Source: an uncultured Actinomyces sp. (GTDB taxonomy: Bacteria > Actinomycetota > Actinomycetes > Actinomycetales > Actinomycetaceae). Taken from it: a stretch of 64,000 bases of DNA. The translations under genes were made by a program, and so were the position numbers. The notes under the pieces were generated by a model. It was not told the origin of the DNA. It saw nothing but the letters and a program-made list of their open reading frames with translations, and did no database searches. Numbering within the stretch: the stretch's first letter is position 1; each line of letters begins with the position of its first letter. Where the stretch lies: the NCBI GenBank assembly GCA_902373545.1, contig CABKMZ010000002.1:4874-68873 (forward strand). The letters are read 5' to 3'. Positions 26,561-34,909 of this stretch are shown here, in pieces.

Positions 26561-27496
26561 ATGACGGTGCAATCTGGACCCCACATTCTCGCGATCGGCG
26601 AGGCGCTCATCGACGTCGTCATCACGTACGAGCAGCCCGACTTCCCCGTTGAGGTCCCAGGTGGCTCTCCCGCGAACGTCGCCCTGACGCTGGGTCGCCT
26701 CGGCCGCCCGGTGGCGCTGGCGACCTGGATCGGTCTGGACGAGCGCGGCCGCCTCATCGACTTCCACATGTACGATTCCGGCGTGCACGTCACCGGGGCC
26801 TCGCGCGGTGCCTCGCACACGTCGACGGCGCTGGCACGCCTGGACGAGTCGGGGGCCGCCTCCTACACCTTCGACCTGGAGTGGGCGCCCACTCCACCAA
26901 TCACCGTTCCGCCTACCGCTCAGATCATCGAGGCGGGCTCGATTTCGGCGATCATCGAGCCGGGCGCCTCCGCCGTTCTTGACGCGCTGACCCGCGGCCG
27001 CGAGCACGCGCTCGTGTGCTTCGACCCGAACGCGCGCCCCTCGATCATGGGCGAACCCGAGGCGGCCCTCGCCTCCCTCGAGCGTTTCATCGCGCTGGCC
27101 GACGTCGTCAAGGTCTCGGATGAGGACATCGAGTGGCTGACGGGCGGTGCCCCCATCGACGAGGTCGTGGATCGTTGGCTCGGCATGGGGCCCTCGCTCG
27201 TGGTCGTCACGCGAGGCAAGCACGGGAGCGACATCGCTACGGCCTCGGGCCTGCGTGTCACGAAGACCCCGGGCAACGTCGAGGTCGTCGACACTGTTGG
27301 CGCGGGAGACTCCTTCATGGGCGGCATCATCGACGCCATGTGGGGCATGGGCCTGCGCGGCGCCGACGCGCGCGAGGCTCTGCGTTCCCTGTCCGAGGAG
27401 CAGGTCCGCGCCATTATCGACCGCGCCAGCGCCGTCTCCGACGTGACCGTGTCACGCAAGGGCGCGAACCCGCCCTGGGCGCACGAACTGTCCTGA
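26561..27496 (+). CDS. PfkB-family carbohydrate kinase (fructokinase-like)
   Basis: The 311-residue protein has the first PfkB signature GGSPANVALTLGRLGRPVALATWIG and the second DTVGAGDSFMGGIIDAMW, whose Asp is the catalytic base. The ribosome site AGGAG lies five nt before the ATG at 26561. Overall length and motifs fit fructokinase or a related ribokinase-family enzyme; the exact sugar cannot be told from sequence alone. It follows xseB by 43 bp and may share its transcript. A hairpin terminator separates it from the convergent prenyl transferase gene. Confidence 0.87.
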   Translation: MTVQSGPHILAIGEALIDVVITYEQPDFPVEVPGGSPANVALTLGRLGRPVALATWIGLDERGRLIDFHMYDSGVHVTGASRGASHTSTALARLDESGAASYTFDLEWAPTPPITVPPTAQIIEAGSISAIIEPGASAVLDALTRGREHALVCFDPNARPSIMGEPEAALASLERFIALADVVKVSDEDIEWLTGGAPIDEVVDRWLGMGPSLVVVTRGKHGSDIATASGLRVTKTPGNVEVVDTVGAGDSFMGGIIDAMWGMGLRGADAREALRSLSEEQVRAIIDRASAVSDVTVSRKGANPPWAHELS

Positions 27497-27519
27497 GGCG
27501 ACTCCCCCCACCAACGCGA

Positions 27520-27554
27520 GCGAGGCCGGTCCCCACAGCGGGGTCCGGCCTCGT
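27520..27554. terminator. Bidirectional hairpin between convergent genes
   Basis: A 15-bp stem with one internal T-T mismatch and one G-T pair and a 5-nt loop lies between the ends of the PfkB kinase and prenyl transferase genes. Confidence 0.65.
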
Positions 27555-27587
27555 TCAGTGTTTGCGTGCGCGCGATGTGGCGCGGGC

Positions 27588-28349
27588 CTACTTGCCCATG
27601 CGGCGCTCGCGCTGGGCGTAGGAGCGCAGGGCACGCAGGAAATCCACGCGACGGAAGTCGGGCCAGTAGACCTCGCAGAAGTAGTACTCGGAGTGCACGG
27701 ACTGCCACAGCATGAAACCGGACAGGCGCTGCTCCCCCGAGGTTCGGATGACGAGGTCGGGGTCGGGCTGGTCCTTCGTGTACACGTGGGCGGTGATGTC
27801 AGCGTCCGTGAAGGAGTCGGCGAGCTCGTCGAGGGTGCGGCCCTGGGCGGAGGCCTCGCGCATCATGGCGCGGACGGCCTCGGTGATCTCGTGTCGGCCG
27901 CCGTAGCCCACCGCGATATTGACGGTCATCCCCTGCACGTCCGCGGTGCGCGCGACGGAAGAACGCAGGTCCTCGCCCACCTTCTCGGGCAGCAGGGACA
28001 GATCACCGACGACCGCTAGCTTCCAGCGCCCCTGGTCGGCCAGGAGGGACACGGCCTCGCAGATGATGCGCAGCAGCTCACCCAGCTCGCCCGCGTCGCG
28101 CGAGAGATTGTCGGTGGACAGCAGCCACAGGGTAACGATGGAAACGCCTGCGTCCTCGGACCACTGGAGGAACTCGGCGATCTTGCCCGCGCCCGCGCGG
28201 TGCCCCTGCGAGGCGGTCGCGCCCAGCGACTTGGCCCAGCGGCGGTTCCCGTCGAGGATGACTCCCACGTGCTTGGGTACTGCCGCGTCGGACAGCTCGG
28301 CTTTGAGGCGACGCTCATACATGTCGTAGAGCATGTTCCACTGGCCCAT
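27588..28349 (-). CDS. uppS: Isoprenyl transferase, short-chain Z-FPP synthase type
   Basis: The 253-residue protein has the UppS-family signatures HVGVILDGNRRWAKSLG (catalytic Asp), LWLLSTDNLSRD, and DPDLVIRTSGEQRLSGFMLWQ followed by SEYYFCEVYWPDF. Start YDMYERRLKAEL and overall form resemble the mycobacterial Rv1086 (Z,E-farnesyl diphosphate synthase) more than long-chain decaprenyl synthase. Neighbouring hlyIII and greA are found near Rv1086 as well, which supports that subtype. The product feeds polyprenyl phosphate synthesis, the lipid carrier for cell-wall and surface glycan assembly. The subtype is inferred. Confidence 0.9.
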   Translation of the reverse strand: MGQWNMLYDMYERRLKAELSDAAVPKHVGVILDGNRRWAKSLGATASQGHRAGAGKIAEFLQWSEDAGVSIVTLWLLSTDNLSRDAGELGELLRIICEAVSLLADQGRWKLAVVGDLSLLPEKVGEDLRSSVARTADVQGMTVNIAVGYGGRHEITEAVRAMMREASAQGRTLDELADSFTDADITAHVYTKDQPDPDLVIRTSGEQRLSGFMLWQSVHSEYYFCEVYWPDFRRVDFLRALRSYAQRERRMGK

Positions 28350-28471
28350 GTCGTCTCTCCTTAGTGTCGGCGCGGCGCGCGGCGTACGCTTATGGGATTA
28401 AGGGTATCGCGCCGCTGGCCACAGGGAAACAGAAATGCTCTCGCAGTGCGAGAACAAACCCGCCACGTCAA

Positions 28472-28502
28472 CTTACGGCGTAGTAACCTACGGTGGCGTA
28501 AG
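28472..28502. promoter_or_regulatory. Interrupted palindromes upstream of hemolysin III gene
   Basis: CTTACG (28472-28477) pairs with CGTAAG (28497-28502), and an inner CGTAG-TAAC-CTACG lies between them but is centred 1.5 bp away. The site ends 20 bp before the hlyIII start, in the divergent gap with the prenyl transferase gene. It looks like an operator or overlapping operators; no regulator is known. Confidence 0.4.
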
Positions 28503-28521
28503 GAATTGATGAGGTGAAGAG

Positions 28522-29205
28522 ATGAAGATCGCATCGCTCACGCCCAAGCAGTGGGCGTCCGGACAACTCGTCCACATCAAGCCGAAGTTGCGCGGGTGGC
28601 TCCACCTGGGCGCGGCCCCCCTATCCCTGGCAGCCTCCATCGTCCTGGTGTGCCTGGCCCCCACGACCCCGACCAAGATCGGATCGGCCGTCTACCTGGC
28701 CTGTTCCCTTATCCTCTTTGGTGTCTCCGCCACCTACCACCGCTTCTACTGGGCGCCGCGCTGGGAGACCGCGTGGAGGCGCATGGACCACTCCAACATC
28801 TTCCTGCTGATCGCCGGCACCTACACGCCGCTCACCATCGCCCTCCTGAACCGTTCCGATGCCACTATCCTCCTGTCCGTTGTCTGGGCAGGGGCGAGCG
28901 CTGGCATCTTGCTCAGCCTGTTCTGGCCCACCGCGCCGCGCTGGCTCTCCACCCTCGTCTACGTCGCGCTCGGATGGGTGGCCGTCTGGTACCTGCCCCA
29001 GCTATGGGCCGGGGGCGGACCCGCCATCGTCTGGCTCATCGTCGCTGGCGGCCTCCTCTACACGGTGGGCGCTCTCGTCTACGGCCTGAAGAAGCCCGAC
29101 CCCTCCCCCACCTGGTTTGGGTTCCACGAGATCTTCCACGCTTTTACCGTCGCCGCGTGGGCCTGCCACTGCGTCGCCGTCTACCTGGCGGTCCTAGGCG
29201 GCTGA
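28522..29205 (+). CDS. Hemolysin III / PAQR family membrane protein
   Basis: The 227-residue protein has seven hydrophobic segments and the PAQR metal-site residues: ATYHRFYW (H), RMDHSNIFLLIAGTYTP (H/S) and the C-terminal HEIFHAFTVAAWACHCVAVYL (two His). GAGGTGAAGAG precedes the ATG at 28522. The family is named after a Bacillus pore-forming protein, but in most bacteria it is thought to act in membrane fluidity or zinc-dependent lipid hydrolysis. It is divergent from the prenyl transferase gene and upstream of greA. Confidence 0.92.
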   Translation: MKIASLTPKQWASGQLVHIKPKLRGWLHLGAAPLSLAASIVLVCLAPTTPTKIGSAVYLACSLILFGVSATYHRFYWAPRWETAWRRMDHSNIFLLIAGTYTPLTIALLNRSDATILLSVVWAGASAGILLSLFWPTAPRWLSTLVYVALGWVAVWYLPQLWAGGGPAIVWLIVAGGLLYTVGALVYGLKKPDPSPTWFGFHEIFHAFTVAAWACHCVAVYLAVLGG

Positions 29206-29322
29206 CGCGCCACCGACAGCGCTGAATACGTCGAGACGCGCAATGTTGCTACACTCGACACCGTGCGCGCCGACACCCCCGTGTCGGCGCTCAACTTACT
29301 GACACACGTCAACGGAGGAACC

Positions 29323-29802
29323 ATGGCCGACACTCAGTGGCTCACGCAGGCCCAGTACGACCTGCTCGCAAACGAGCTCAAGGAACGCGTCGAGGTCAAG
29401 CGCGTCGAAATCGCCCGACTCATCGACGCCGCCCGCCAGGAGGGCGACCTGCGCGAGAACGGCGGCTACCACGCCGCCCGCAACGAGCAGTCGATGAACG
29501 AGACGCGCATCCAGGCCCTCCAGGACATGCTCGAACACGCCGAGGTCGGCGAGACCCCCGCCGACGACGGCATCGTCGAGCCCGGCATGGTCGTCACCGC
29601 CCTGGTGGCCGGCCGCGAGCAGACCTTCCTCCTGGGTTCGCGCGACGCCGGCGGCGACCTGGGCATCCAGGTCTTCTCCGCGCAGGCCCCTCTCGGTGCC
29701 GCCGTCATCGGCCACAAGGCCGGCGACAAGCTCTCCTTCGAAGCCCCCACCGGCCGCATGATCGACGTCGAAATCATCGAAGCCAAGCCCTTCGAAGGCT
29801 GA
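29323..29802 (+). CDS. greA: Transcription elongation factor GreA
   Basis: The 159-residue protein has the N-terminal coiled-coil hairpin (WLTQAQYDLLANELKERVEVKRVEIARLIDAARQEGDLRENGGYHAARNEQ) with the acidic tip DLRENGGYH that enters the RNA polymerase secondary channel. The C-terminal FKBP-like domain ends GDKLSFEAPTGRMIDVEIIEAKP. The start at 29323 has GGAGGA four nt upstream; the open frame extends 20 codons more without family similarity. It rescues backtracked polymerase. A perfect palindromic terminator follows. Confidence 0.95.
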   Translation: MADTQWLTQAQYDLLANELKERVEVKRVEIARLIDAARQEGDLRENGGYHAARNEQSMNETRIQALQDMLEHAEVGETPADDGIVEPGMVVTALVAGREQTFLLGSRDAGGDLGIQVFSAQAPLGAAVIGHKAGDKLSFEAPTGRMIDVEIIEAKPFEG

Positions 29803-29846
29803 CGCGCTCCCGGCGAGACAGGAAGCTGCCTCGCCCACTCACGCAA

Positions 29847-29880
29847 CAGGCGGGTCCCACCCTAGGGTGGGACCCGCCTG
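29847..29880. terminator. Perfect 34-bp palindrome between convergent genes
   Basis: The stretch is its own reverse complement over all 34 bases, centred on CCCTAGGG. It lies between the ends of greA and the AI-2E transporter gene and would act on both strands. Confidence 0.8.
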
Positions 29881-29896
29881 CGTCATACGTGCGTGT

Positions 29897-31396
29897 TCAC
29901 GCGTCCACGTGCGGCGTCGGGGGTTCCCCCGACGTCTCCTTCTCGCCCGCGGCCGAATCGCTCGAGGAGGCGGCCTTACCCGACTCCACCCGCACCTTCA
30001 CCACGGGCTCAGACTCAGCCACGGCCTCGTCCATATCGAGCCTGGAGTGGTAGGGGCGCGTGTCCACCTTACCCGCGTACGTCGCGGCGATCTGCTCCTC
30101 AAGCATTCCGGGAGGCCCGCCCGGTCGGTCCTGGGCCGTAGCCAATTCGGGCATCGGGTCGTAGCCGTGCAGGTACATGACGGTCGCGTTGATGAAGGCC
30201 GCGATCGGCACGGAGAAGACCGCGCCCGCAATGCCCGCAATCGCCGAACCTGTGGTGATCACGAGCATGACAGCAACCGGATGCAACGATACTGCGTTCG
30301 ACATCATGAAAGGCTGGAGGATGTTCGACTCGACCTGCTGAACCACCAGGATGATGATCAGCATGATGATCGCCTTGGACAGGCCGCCATTCACAGCGGC
30401 CACCAAGACCGCGATCACTCCCGACGTCAGCGCACCCAGAATCGGCACGAACGCCGCGAAGAACGTAATGACACCGATCGGAATGGCCAGGGGAACGCCC
30501 AGGAAGAACGCGCCCAGCGCGATGCCGGTGGCGTCAATCGCCGCAACCTGAATCTGTGTGCGTACGTAGGAACCGAAGGTCGCCCAGCCGCGGATCGCGC
30601 TTTCGTGGACGGGCACGCGCGCGGGCGCGGGCAGCAGGCGCACGCACCACAGCCAGATGGAGCGGCCTTCCTTGAGGAAGAAGAAGAGGCAGAAGAGCAT
30701 CGTCAGGCCCGACGTGGCCAACGTGCCCACCGACGAGGTGATATTGATGGCACCGGTCGCCAGCGTCTCCTTGTTGGTGTCGAGCCAGGTGACGAGTTCG
30801 GTGCGCAGCGCCTCAAGCATGTTATTCAAAACGGCCGTGTCGAGCTTGAGTGGACCGTTCGTGAGGTAGTCGTTGTGTGCCAACGCGTTGAGCAAGGCGG
30901 CGAAGCCTTGCACGGCCTGAGTCGCCAGCTGCGGCACCTGCTGGATGAGCTCGGCGGCTGCCTGGCTCAGCGCGCCGGCGACGACCGCGAAGAAAATGAG
31001 CAGGCCGACGGTCGCAGCCAGGGACGAGGGCAGGTGCAGTTTCCGACGCATCCACGACACGAGCGGCTCCAGCAGAACCGCGAGGGTCAGCGCGATCGCG
31101 ACCGGCATGATGACGAGCGTCAGGTGCGCTCCGACCCACATGCAGGCGGCGACCAGGCCGATGATGACGAGCATGCGCCACGACAGAGCCGCTGCCACTC
31201 GCAAGCTGCGCGGAACCAGCGCGGAGGCGTCGACTTCGTCGCTGCGCTCTTCACGCACGGACAGGACGACGGGAGCGGGGGCCGAAGCGTGCACGGGGGG
31301 CGTCGCGCGGGCGGGGTTCTTCGCGGGTATTACCGCGCTCACCCTCCCCATCAGGTCGGACAGGTTCCACCGAGGTCGTTTGGGTGTTGTGGCCAC
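29897..31396 (-). CDS. AI-2E family transporter (PerM/YdiK type)
   Basis: The protein of about 499 residues has a Pro-rich cytoplasmic head, paired membrane helices near residues 70-110, a long amphipathic periplasm-side loop, and the conserved C-terminal block with GWATFGSYVRTQIQVAAIDATGIALGAFFLGVPLAIPIGVITFFAAFVPILGAL. That block is the family signature. Members include the AI-2 exporter TqsA and Na+/H+ antiporters, so the substrate is open. The start GTG at 31396 is chosen for its AAGGAG ribosome site; another GTG lies six codons upstream. The tail is long, charged and low complexity. Confidence 0.9.
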   Translation of the reverse strand: MATTPKRPRWNLSDLMGRVSAVIPAKNPARATPPVHASAPAPVVLSVREERSDEVDASALVPRSLRVAAALSWRMLVIIGLVAACMWVGAHLTLVIMPVAIALTLAVLLEPLVSWMRRKLHLPSSLAATVGLLIFFAVVAGALSQAAAELIQQVPQLATQAVQGFAALLNALAHNDYLTNGPLKLDTAVLNNMLEALRTELVTWLDTNKETLATGAINITSSVGTLATSGLTMLFCLFFFLKEGRSIWLWCVRLLPAPARVPVHESAIRGWATFGSYVRTQIQVAAIDATGIALGAFFLGVPLAIPIGVITFFAAFVPILGALTSGVIAVLVAAVNGGLSKAIIMLIIILVVQQVESNILQPFMMSNAVSLHPVAVMLVITTGSAIAGIAGAVFSVPIAAFINATVMYLHGYDPMPELATAQDRPGGPPGMLEEQIAATYAGKVDTRPYHSRLDMDEAVAESEPVVKVRVESGKAASSSDSAAGEKETSGEPPTPHVDA

Positions 31397-31492
31397 TGGC
31401 TCTCCTTTTCTCACTGCCCCAGCCTACTCGCCCCCGCATCTATTTCCAGAACTCACGCGCTCAATAGGCGCAAGCGAGGCGCAGGTGGTGAA

Positions 31493-32128
31493 ATGGCATA
31501 CATGAATGAGCTTTTTCGTGTGGCGCGCACGGGGGTGTCCCCGTCGGTGCACGCCGTGTTGGGGTCATCGATGAGCGACGAGGCCGGGGCTGGCCAGGAG
31601 GTTATCTTCCTGGCGGCTGGGTGCTTTTGGGGCGTGGAGAAGGCGATGTGGAACGCTCCCGGCGTCGTGACGACGGCGACCGGCTACATGGGCGGGCACA
31701 CCGCTCATCCGACGTACCGTCAGGTCTGTTCTCATACGACCGGCCACGCCGAGGTCGTGCGTGTCCTCTTCGATACGTCACTGACGAGCGCGGCAGACTT
31801 GATTCGGTTGTTCTTCGAGATTCACGACCCCACGCAGGTGGGCGGCCAGGGCAACGACATCGGCGACCAGTATCGTTCCGAAATCTGGACGACGACGCAG
31901 CGCCAGCTACAGGACGCGACCGCTTTGCGCGCCGCCTACCAGGAGGTGTTGAGCGCGCGAGGATTCGGCCCGATCCAGACGGTGATCTCTCCGGTCCCCT
32001 CCCCCGAGTCGAACGCTCGATTCTGGCAGGCCGAGGACTACCACCAGCAGTATCTGTTCAAGAACCCCGGCGGCTATGAGTGCCACGCGCGCACGGGCGT
32101 GGCATGCCCGGCGCTTCCCCAGGAGTAG
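31493..32128 (+). CDS. msrA: Peptide methionine sulfoxide reductase MsrA
   Basis: The 211-residue protein has the catalytic motif AAGCFWGVEKAMW, GYMGGHTAHPTYRQVCSHTTGHAEVVRV, FEIHDPTQVGGQGNDIGDQYRS and the C-terminal AEDYHQQYLFKNPGGYECH. It reduces S-methionine sulfoxide in proteins and restores oxidised methionine. The start at 31493 follows AGGTGGTGA. The open frame continues upstream antisense to the AI-2E gene and is not part of this protein. Confidence 0.95.
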   Translation: MAYMNELFRVARTGVSPSVHAVLGSSMSDEAGAGQEVIFLAAGCFWGVEKAMWNAPGVVTTATGYMGGHTAHPTYRQVCSHTTGHAEVVRVLFDTSLTSAADLIRLFFEIHDPTQVGGQGNDIGDQYRSEIWTTTQRQLQDATALRAAYQEVLSARGFGPIQTVISPVPSPESNARFWQAEDYHQQYLFKNPGGYECHARTGVACPALPQE

Positions 32129-32144
32129 ACGGGGCGCAGCACAC

Positions 32145-32184
32145 GCACGCGGGGGCCGACACGATGGTGTCGGCCCCCGCGTGC
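32145..32184. terminator. Perfect 18-bp stem hairpin
   Basis: An 18-bp perfect stem with a GATG loop lies between the convergent msrA and FKBP genes, beginning 17 bp after the msrA stop. Confidence 0.8.
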
Positions 32185-32191
32185 AGGACGA

Positions 32192-32590
32192 TCAGTTCAC
32201 GCCGAGGATGTCGGTGACGAACACGAGGGTCGCGCCGCCGGGGATGCCCGCCTGCGGGACGCCACGCTCGCCGTAGCCGAGTTCAGCGGGGATGGACAGC
32301 AGGACGCGGTCGCCCACGCGCTTGCCCACCAGGCCCTCATCCCAACCGGGGATGACCATGCCGACGCCGATCTGGAAGGACAGGGCGCCGCCGCGATCGA
32401 AGGAGTTGTCGAAGTCGGTGGCGGAGCCGAAGACGGCACCGTAGTAGTGGCAGGTGATCGTGTCGCCGGCCTCAACCTCCTGGCCGTCGCCGGCGCGCAG
32501 GACCTCGACGACGAGCTCGTCAGAGGGGGTGCCGTCGAAGGCGAGGGCGGGCTTGCGGCCGAATTCGCCCGTGACAGAGATGTTTTCCAT
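32192..32590 (-). CDS. FKBP-type peptidyl-prolyl cis-trans isomerase
   Basis: The 132-residue protein is a single FKBP domain with ITCHYYGAVFGSATDFDNSFDRGGALSFQIGVGMVIPGWDEGLVGKRVGDRVLLSIPAELGYGERG. The core aromatic and Asp residues of the active pocket (Y, F, D, the VIPGW motif, Y) are present. There is no signal peptide, so it is cytosolic. It accelerates proline isomerisation in folding proteins. Confidence 0.95.
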   Translation of the reverse strand: MENISVTGEFGRKPALAFDGTPSDELVVEVLRAGDGQEVEAGDTITCHYYGAVFGSATDFDNSFDRGGALSFQIGVGMVIPGWDEGLVGKRVGDRVLLSIPAELGYGERGVPQAGIPGGATLVFVTDILGVN

Positions 32591-32633
32591 GGTGTCTTTC
32601 CTTAAGGGGGTGTCGGTGATGCGGTGCGGCGCG

Positions 32634-33611
32634 TCAGTCGCGGCGCATGAAGTAGGACAGGATCTTGAGGATCTCGAGGTAGATCCAGATGACGTCCGTC
32701 ATGATCGCGAAGGTGCACAGCCACGAGTACTTCACGGGCACGCCGGCGTTGACGCCGACCTTGACGGCGTCGAAGTCGCGCACGAGGCACAGGACACCGA
32801 TGAACACGGCGAGCAGGCCAATGATGACGCCCAGCGGGATGCCGAACACGGGGGTGTTACGCACGGCCGTCATGTCGACCAGGCCGGTGCCCGACAGGAG
32901 AATGCTCAGCGAGTAGTAGATGAAGAACGCGAAGGAGCCGATTCCCGCGACTCGGGTGAGCGTGTTCGAGTTACGTACGAAACCGAAGCTGAACGCACCC
33001 AGCGTCACACCGATGACGACGAGGGTTGCCAGGACAGCGGTGACGACAATGCCCGGGTAGAGCGTCTCGAAAGCGAAGGACAACGCACCCAGCACGAAGC
33101 CCTCAATCGCCGAGTAGGCGATGATCGCGGCCGGGCGCACCTTCTGCGAGAAGCGAATCCACAGGCCCAGGCCAAGGGTCACGAAGCAGCTAACCAGGGC
33201 CATGAGCATCGCCAGAGCAGGAACGACAATCCCCGCCATCCAGCCGACGACCGCACCGCCGAGAACCAGGCCGAAGCACATGAGGGACTTAACCACGACG
33301 TCGTCGTAGGTCATGCGCCCGCGATCCACCGCGTCGGCGGCGGGCCCGTTCATCATCGCCTCGTAGGAGGCCATCGGGTCACCGTAGGCGCCCTGCTGGC
33401 CGTACGCCTGCTCCTGGGGCGTGCCGTAGGTCGGCTGAGCGGAGTAGGGGGCCGCCTGCGGCGGCGTCGCGTACGGGTGAGTCTGTCCCGCGTAGGGGTT
33501 GGGTGCCTGCTGCGAAGCGGGCTGGTAGCCGGGCATCGTGGGATAGCCGGCGGGCGTCGACGACTGGGTCGACCAGTCCTTGACGATCTTGTTCATCACC
33601 GGATTGGCCAT
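32634..33611 (-). CDS. Bax inhibitor-1/YccA family membrane protein
   Basis: The 325-residue protein has an N-terminal Pro/Gln/Tyr-rich region of about 95 residues, then seven hydrophobic helices. Characteristic segments are MTYDDVVVKSLMCFGLVLGGAVVGW, YSAIEGFVLGALSFAFE and the C-terminal DVIWIYLEILKIL. The family includes YccA and BsYetJ, which leak calcium or regulate FtsH, but its role in actinobacteria is not defined. The low-complexity head resembles those of other actinobacterial members. It lies 43 bp upstream of the FKBP gene on the same strand. Confidence 0.93.
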   Translation of the reverse strand: MANPVMNKIVKDWSTQSSTPAGYPTMPGYQPASQQAPNPYAGQTHPYATPPQAAPYSAQPTYGTPQEQAYGQQGAYGDPMASYEAMMNGPAADAVDRGRMTYDDVVVKSLMCFGLVLGGAVVGWMAGIVVPALAMLMALVSCFVTLGLGLWIRFSQKVRPAAIIAYSAIEGFVLGALSFAFETLYPGIVVTAVLATLVVIGVTLGAFSFGFVRNSNTLTRVAGIGSFAFFIYYSLSILLSGTGLVDMTAVRNTPVFGIPLGVIIGLLAVFIGVLCLVRDFDAVKVGVNAGVPVKYSWLCTFAIMTDVIWIYLEILKILSYFMRRD

Positions 33612-33762
33612 ATTTCCTCCTTCATCAGTGATGCAATGCCTCTAGTGTCGCACGGCGTCAGGCGCCGTGGGCAACATTTCATTATGCGCGCAACGATCGC
33701 ATCCTTCCACGAGGCGTGCGGGCGCTACGAGCCACGGCCTCGTCAACAAAACGTACGAACAG

Positions 33763-33836
33763 TACCCCCGGTGGGACTCGAACCCACAACACACCGATTT
33801 TAAGTCGGTTGCCTCTGCCAATTGGGCCACGGGGGC
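33763..33836 (-). tRNA. tRNA-Leu (UAA anticodon), short variable loop
   Basis: A 74-nt cloverleaf is visible. The acceptor stem is GCCCCCG with CGGGGGT and the discriminator is A. The anticodon stem ACCGA/TCGGT encloses the loop CTTAAAA, giving anticodon UAA. The T arm is GTGGG-TTCGAGT-CCCAC. CCA is not encoded. The variable region is short, unlike the long arm usual for leucine tRNAs. UUA is rare in high-GC genes, so this tRNA would serve few codons. Confidence 0.9.
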
Positions 33837-33874
33837 GGAGCGCGTTACCAGCCTACGGGAGGCCGGGGCGCGTA

Positions 33875-34852
33875 TCAAGCCTGGTCGATCATCGACATCG
33901 CGATGCCGTCGAGGATGTCATGCTCGGAGGTGATGACCTCGTCGATGGGGTGACCGGCCGCCCGCGCGCGCTCAAGCACGCGGGTGACGATGCGACTCCA
34001 GATGAGCGCACCGGCGGCGATGACGTCCTCGCGCCCCTCGGGCATGAAGCCCAGCGAGGCCTTCACGGAGGTCGGCTGATCCACCATAAAGCGAACGGCC
34101 GCGTCGATCTCGGGGGCGCTCAGGCGGGCGCCGTGGATGCGTTCGGGCTGGTAGGAGGTCAGGCCCAGGGCCTGCGCGGTCAGCGTCGTCACCGTGCCGG
34201 CGACACCCACGAGGGAGCGCACGCGCGCCAGGTCCACGGACTTTTCCGCGATGTCCAGCTGCTCATCGATCCACGCGATCGCGCGTTCCTGGTCGGCCGC
34301 GGGCACGCCGCCGGCCGGATCCACGTGCGTGAAGAACTTTTCCGTGACGCGCACCGCGCCCATGTCGATCGAAATCGCCTGCTTGACGCTCGTCGAGCCC
34401 AGGACCAGCTCGGTTGAGCCGCCGCCGATGTCGACGACCAGCATCGGGCCGGGCAGCGACTCGCCCAGCCCGCCCACGGCGCCGCGGAAGGACAGCGACG
34501 CCTCCTGCGTGCCCACGACAACCTCGGGCTCGACGCCGATGACGGCCTTGATCTGGCGGACGAACTCAGCGCTGTTGGATGCGTCTCGCGTCGCCGAGGT
34601 CGCCACAAAACGAATGCTCGTCGCACCGAGCTTTTCGATCATCCGCTGGTACTCGACGGTGGCCTCCACCGCGCGCGAAATCGCGGCGGGATCGAGGTAT
34701 CCGCGCGCATCCACGCCCTGTCCCAGGCGCACGATGCGCATCTGGCGGGTCAGGTCAGCCAGGTGAGGACGGCCATCCTCACCGATATGTCCATCGGCGA
34801 CGAGTAGTCGGATCGAGTTGGTTCCACAGTCAATGGCAGCTACGCGGATCAT
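33875..34852 (-). CDS. ppx: Ppx/GppA family exopolyphosphatase
   Basis: The 325-residue protein has the ASKHA-fold phosphate loops: VAAIDCGTNSIRLLVAD at the start, FVATSATRDASNSAEF, and MLVVDIGGGSTELVLGS. Length fits the short actinobacterial Ppx1/Ppx2 type without the extra C-terminal HD-like domains. Members hydrolyse long-chain polyphosphate or (p)ppGpp. It ends the eno-ftsB-DUF501-ppx gene run, an order conserved in actinobacteria. Confidence 0.92.
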   Translation of the reverse strand: MIRVAAIDCGTNSIRLLVADGHIGEDGRPHLADLTRQMRIVRLGQGVDARGYLDPAAISRAVEATVEYQRMIEKLGATSIRFVATSATRDASNSAEFVRQIKAVIGVEPEVVVGTQEASLSFRGAVGGLGESLPGPMLVVDIGGGSTELVLGSTSVKQAISIDMGAVRVTEKFFTHVDPAGGVPAADQERAIAWIDEQLDIAEKSVDLARVRSLVGVAGTVTTLTAQALGLTSYQPERIHGARLSAPEIDAAVRFMVDQPTSVKASLGFMPEGREDVIAAGALIWSRIVTRVLERARAAGHPIDEVITSEHDILDGIAMSMIDQA

Positions 34853-34909
34853 CGCTTCGTTTCTCGTGTGTCGTCCCGGACGAGGCCGGGGCTAGCGTGT
34901 GGGAATGGC

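Noticed and set aside
29867-31492. Long open frame on the plus strand leading into msrA
   Set aside because: It is antisense to the AI-2E transporter gene and only the last 211 residues are MsrA-like; the ribosome site and family start are at 31493.
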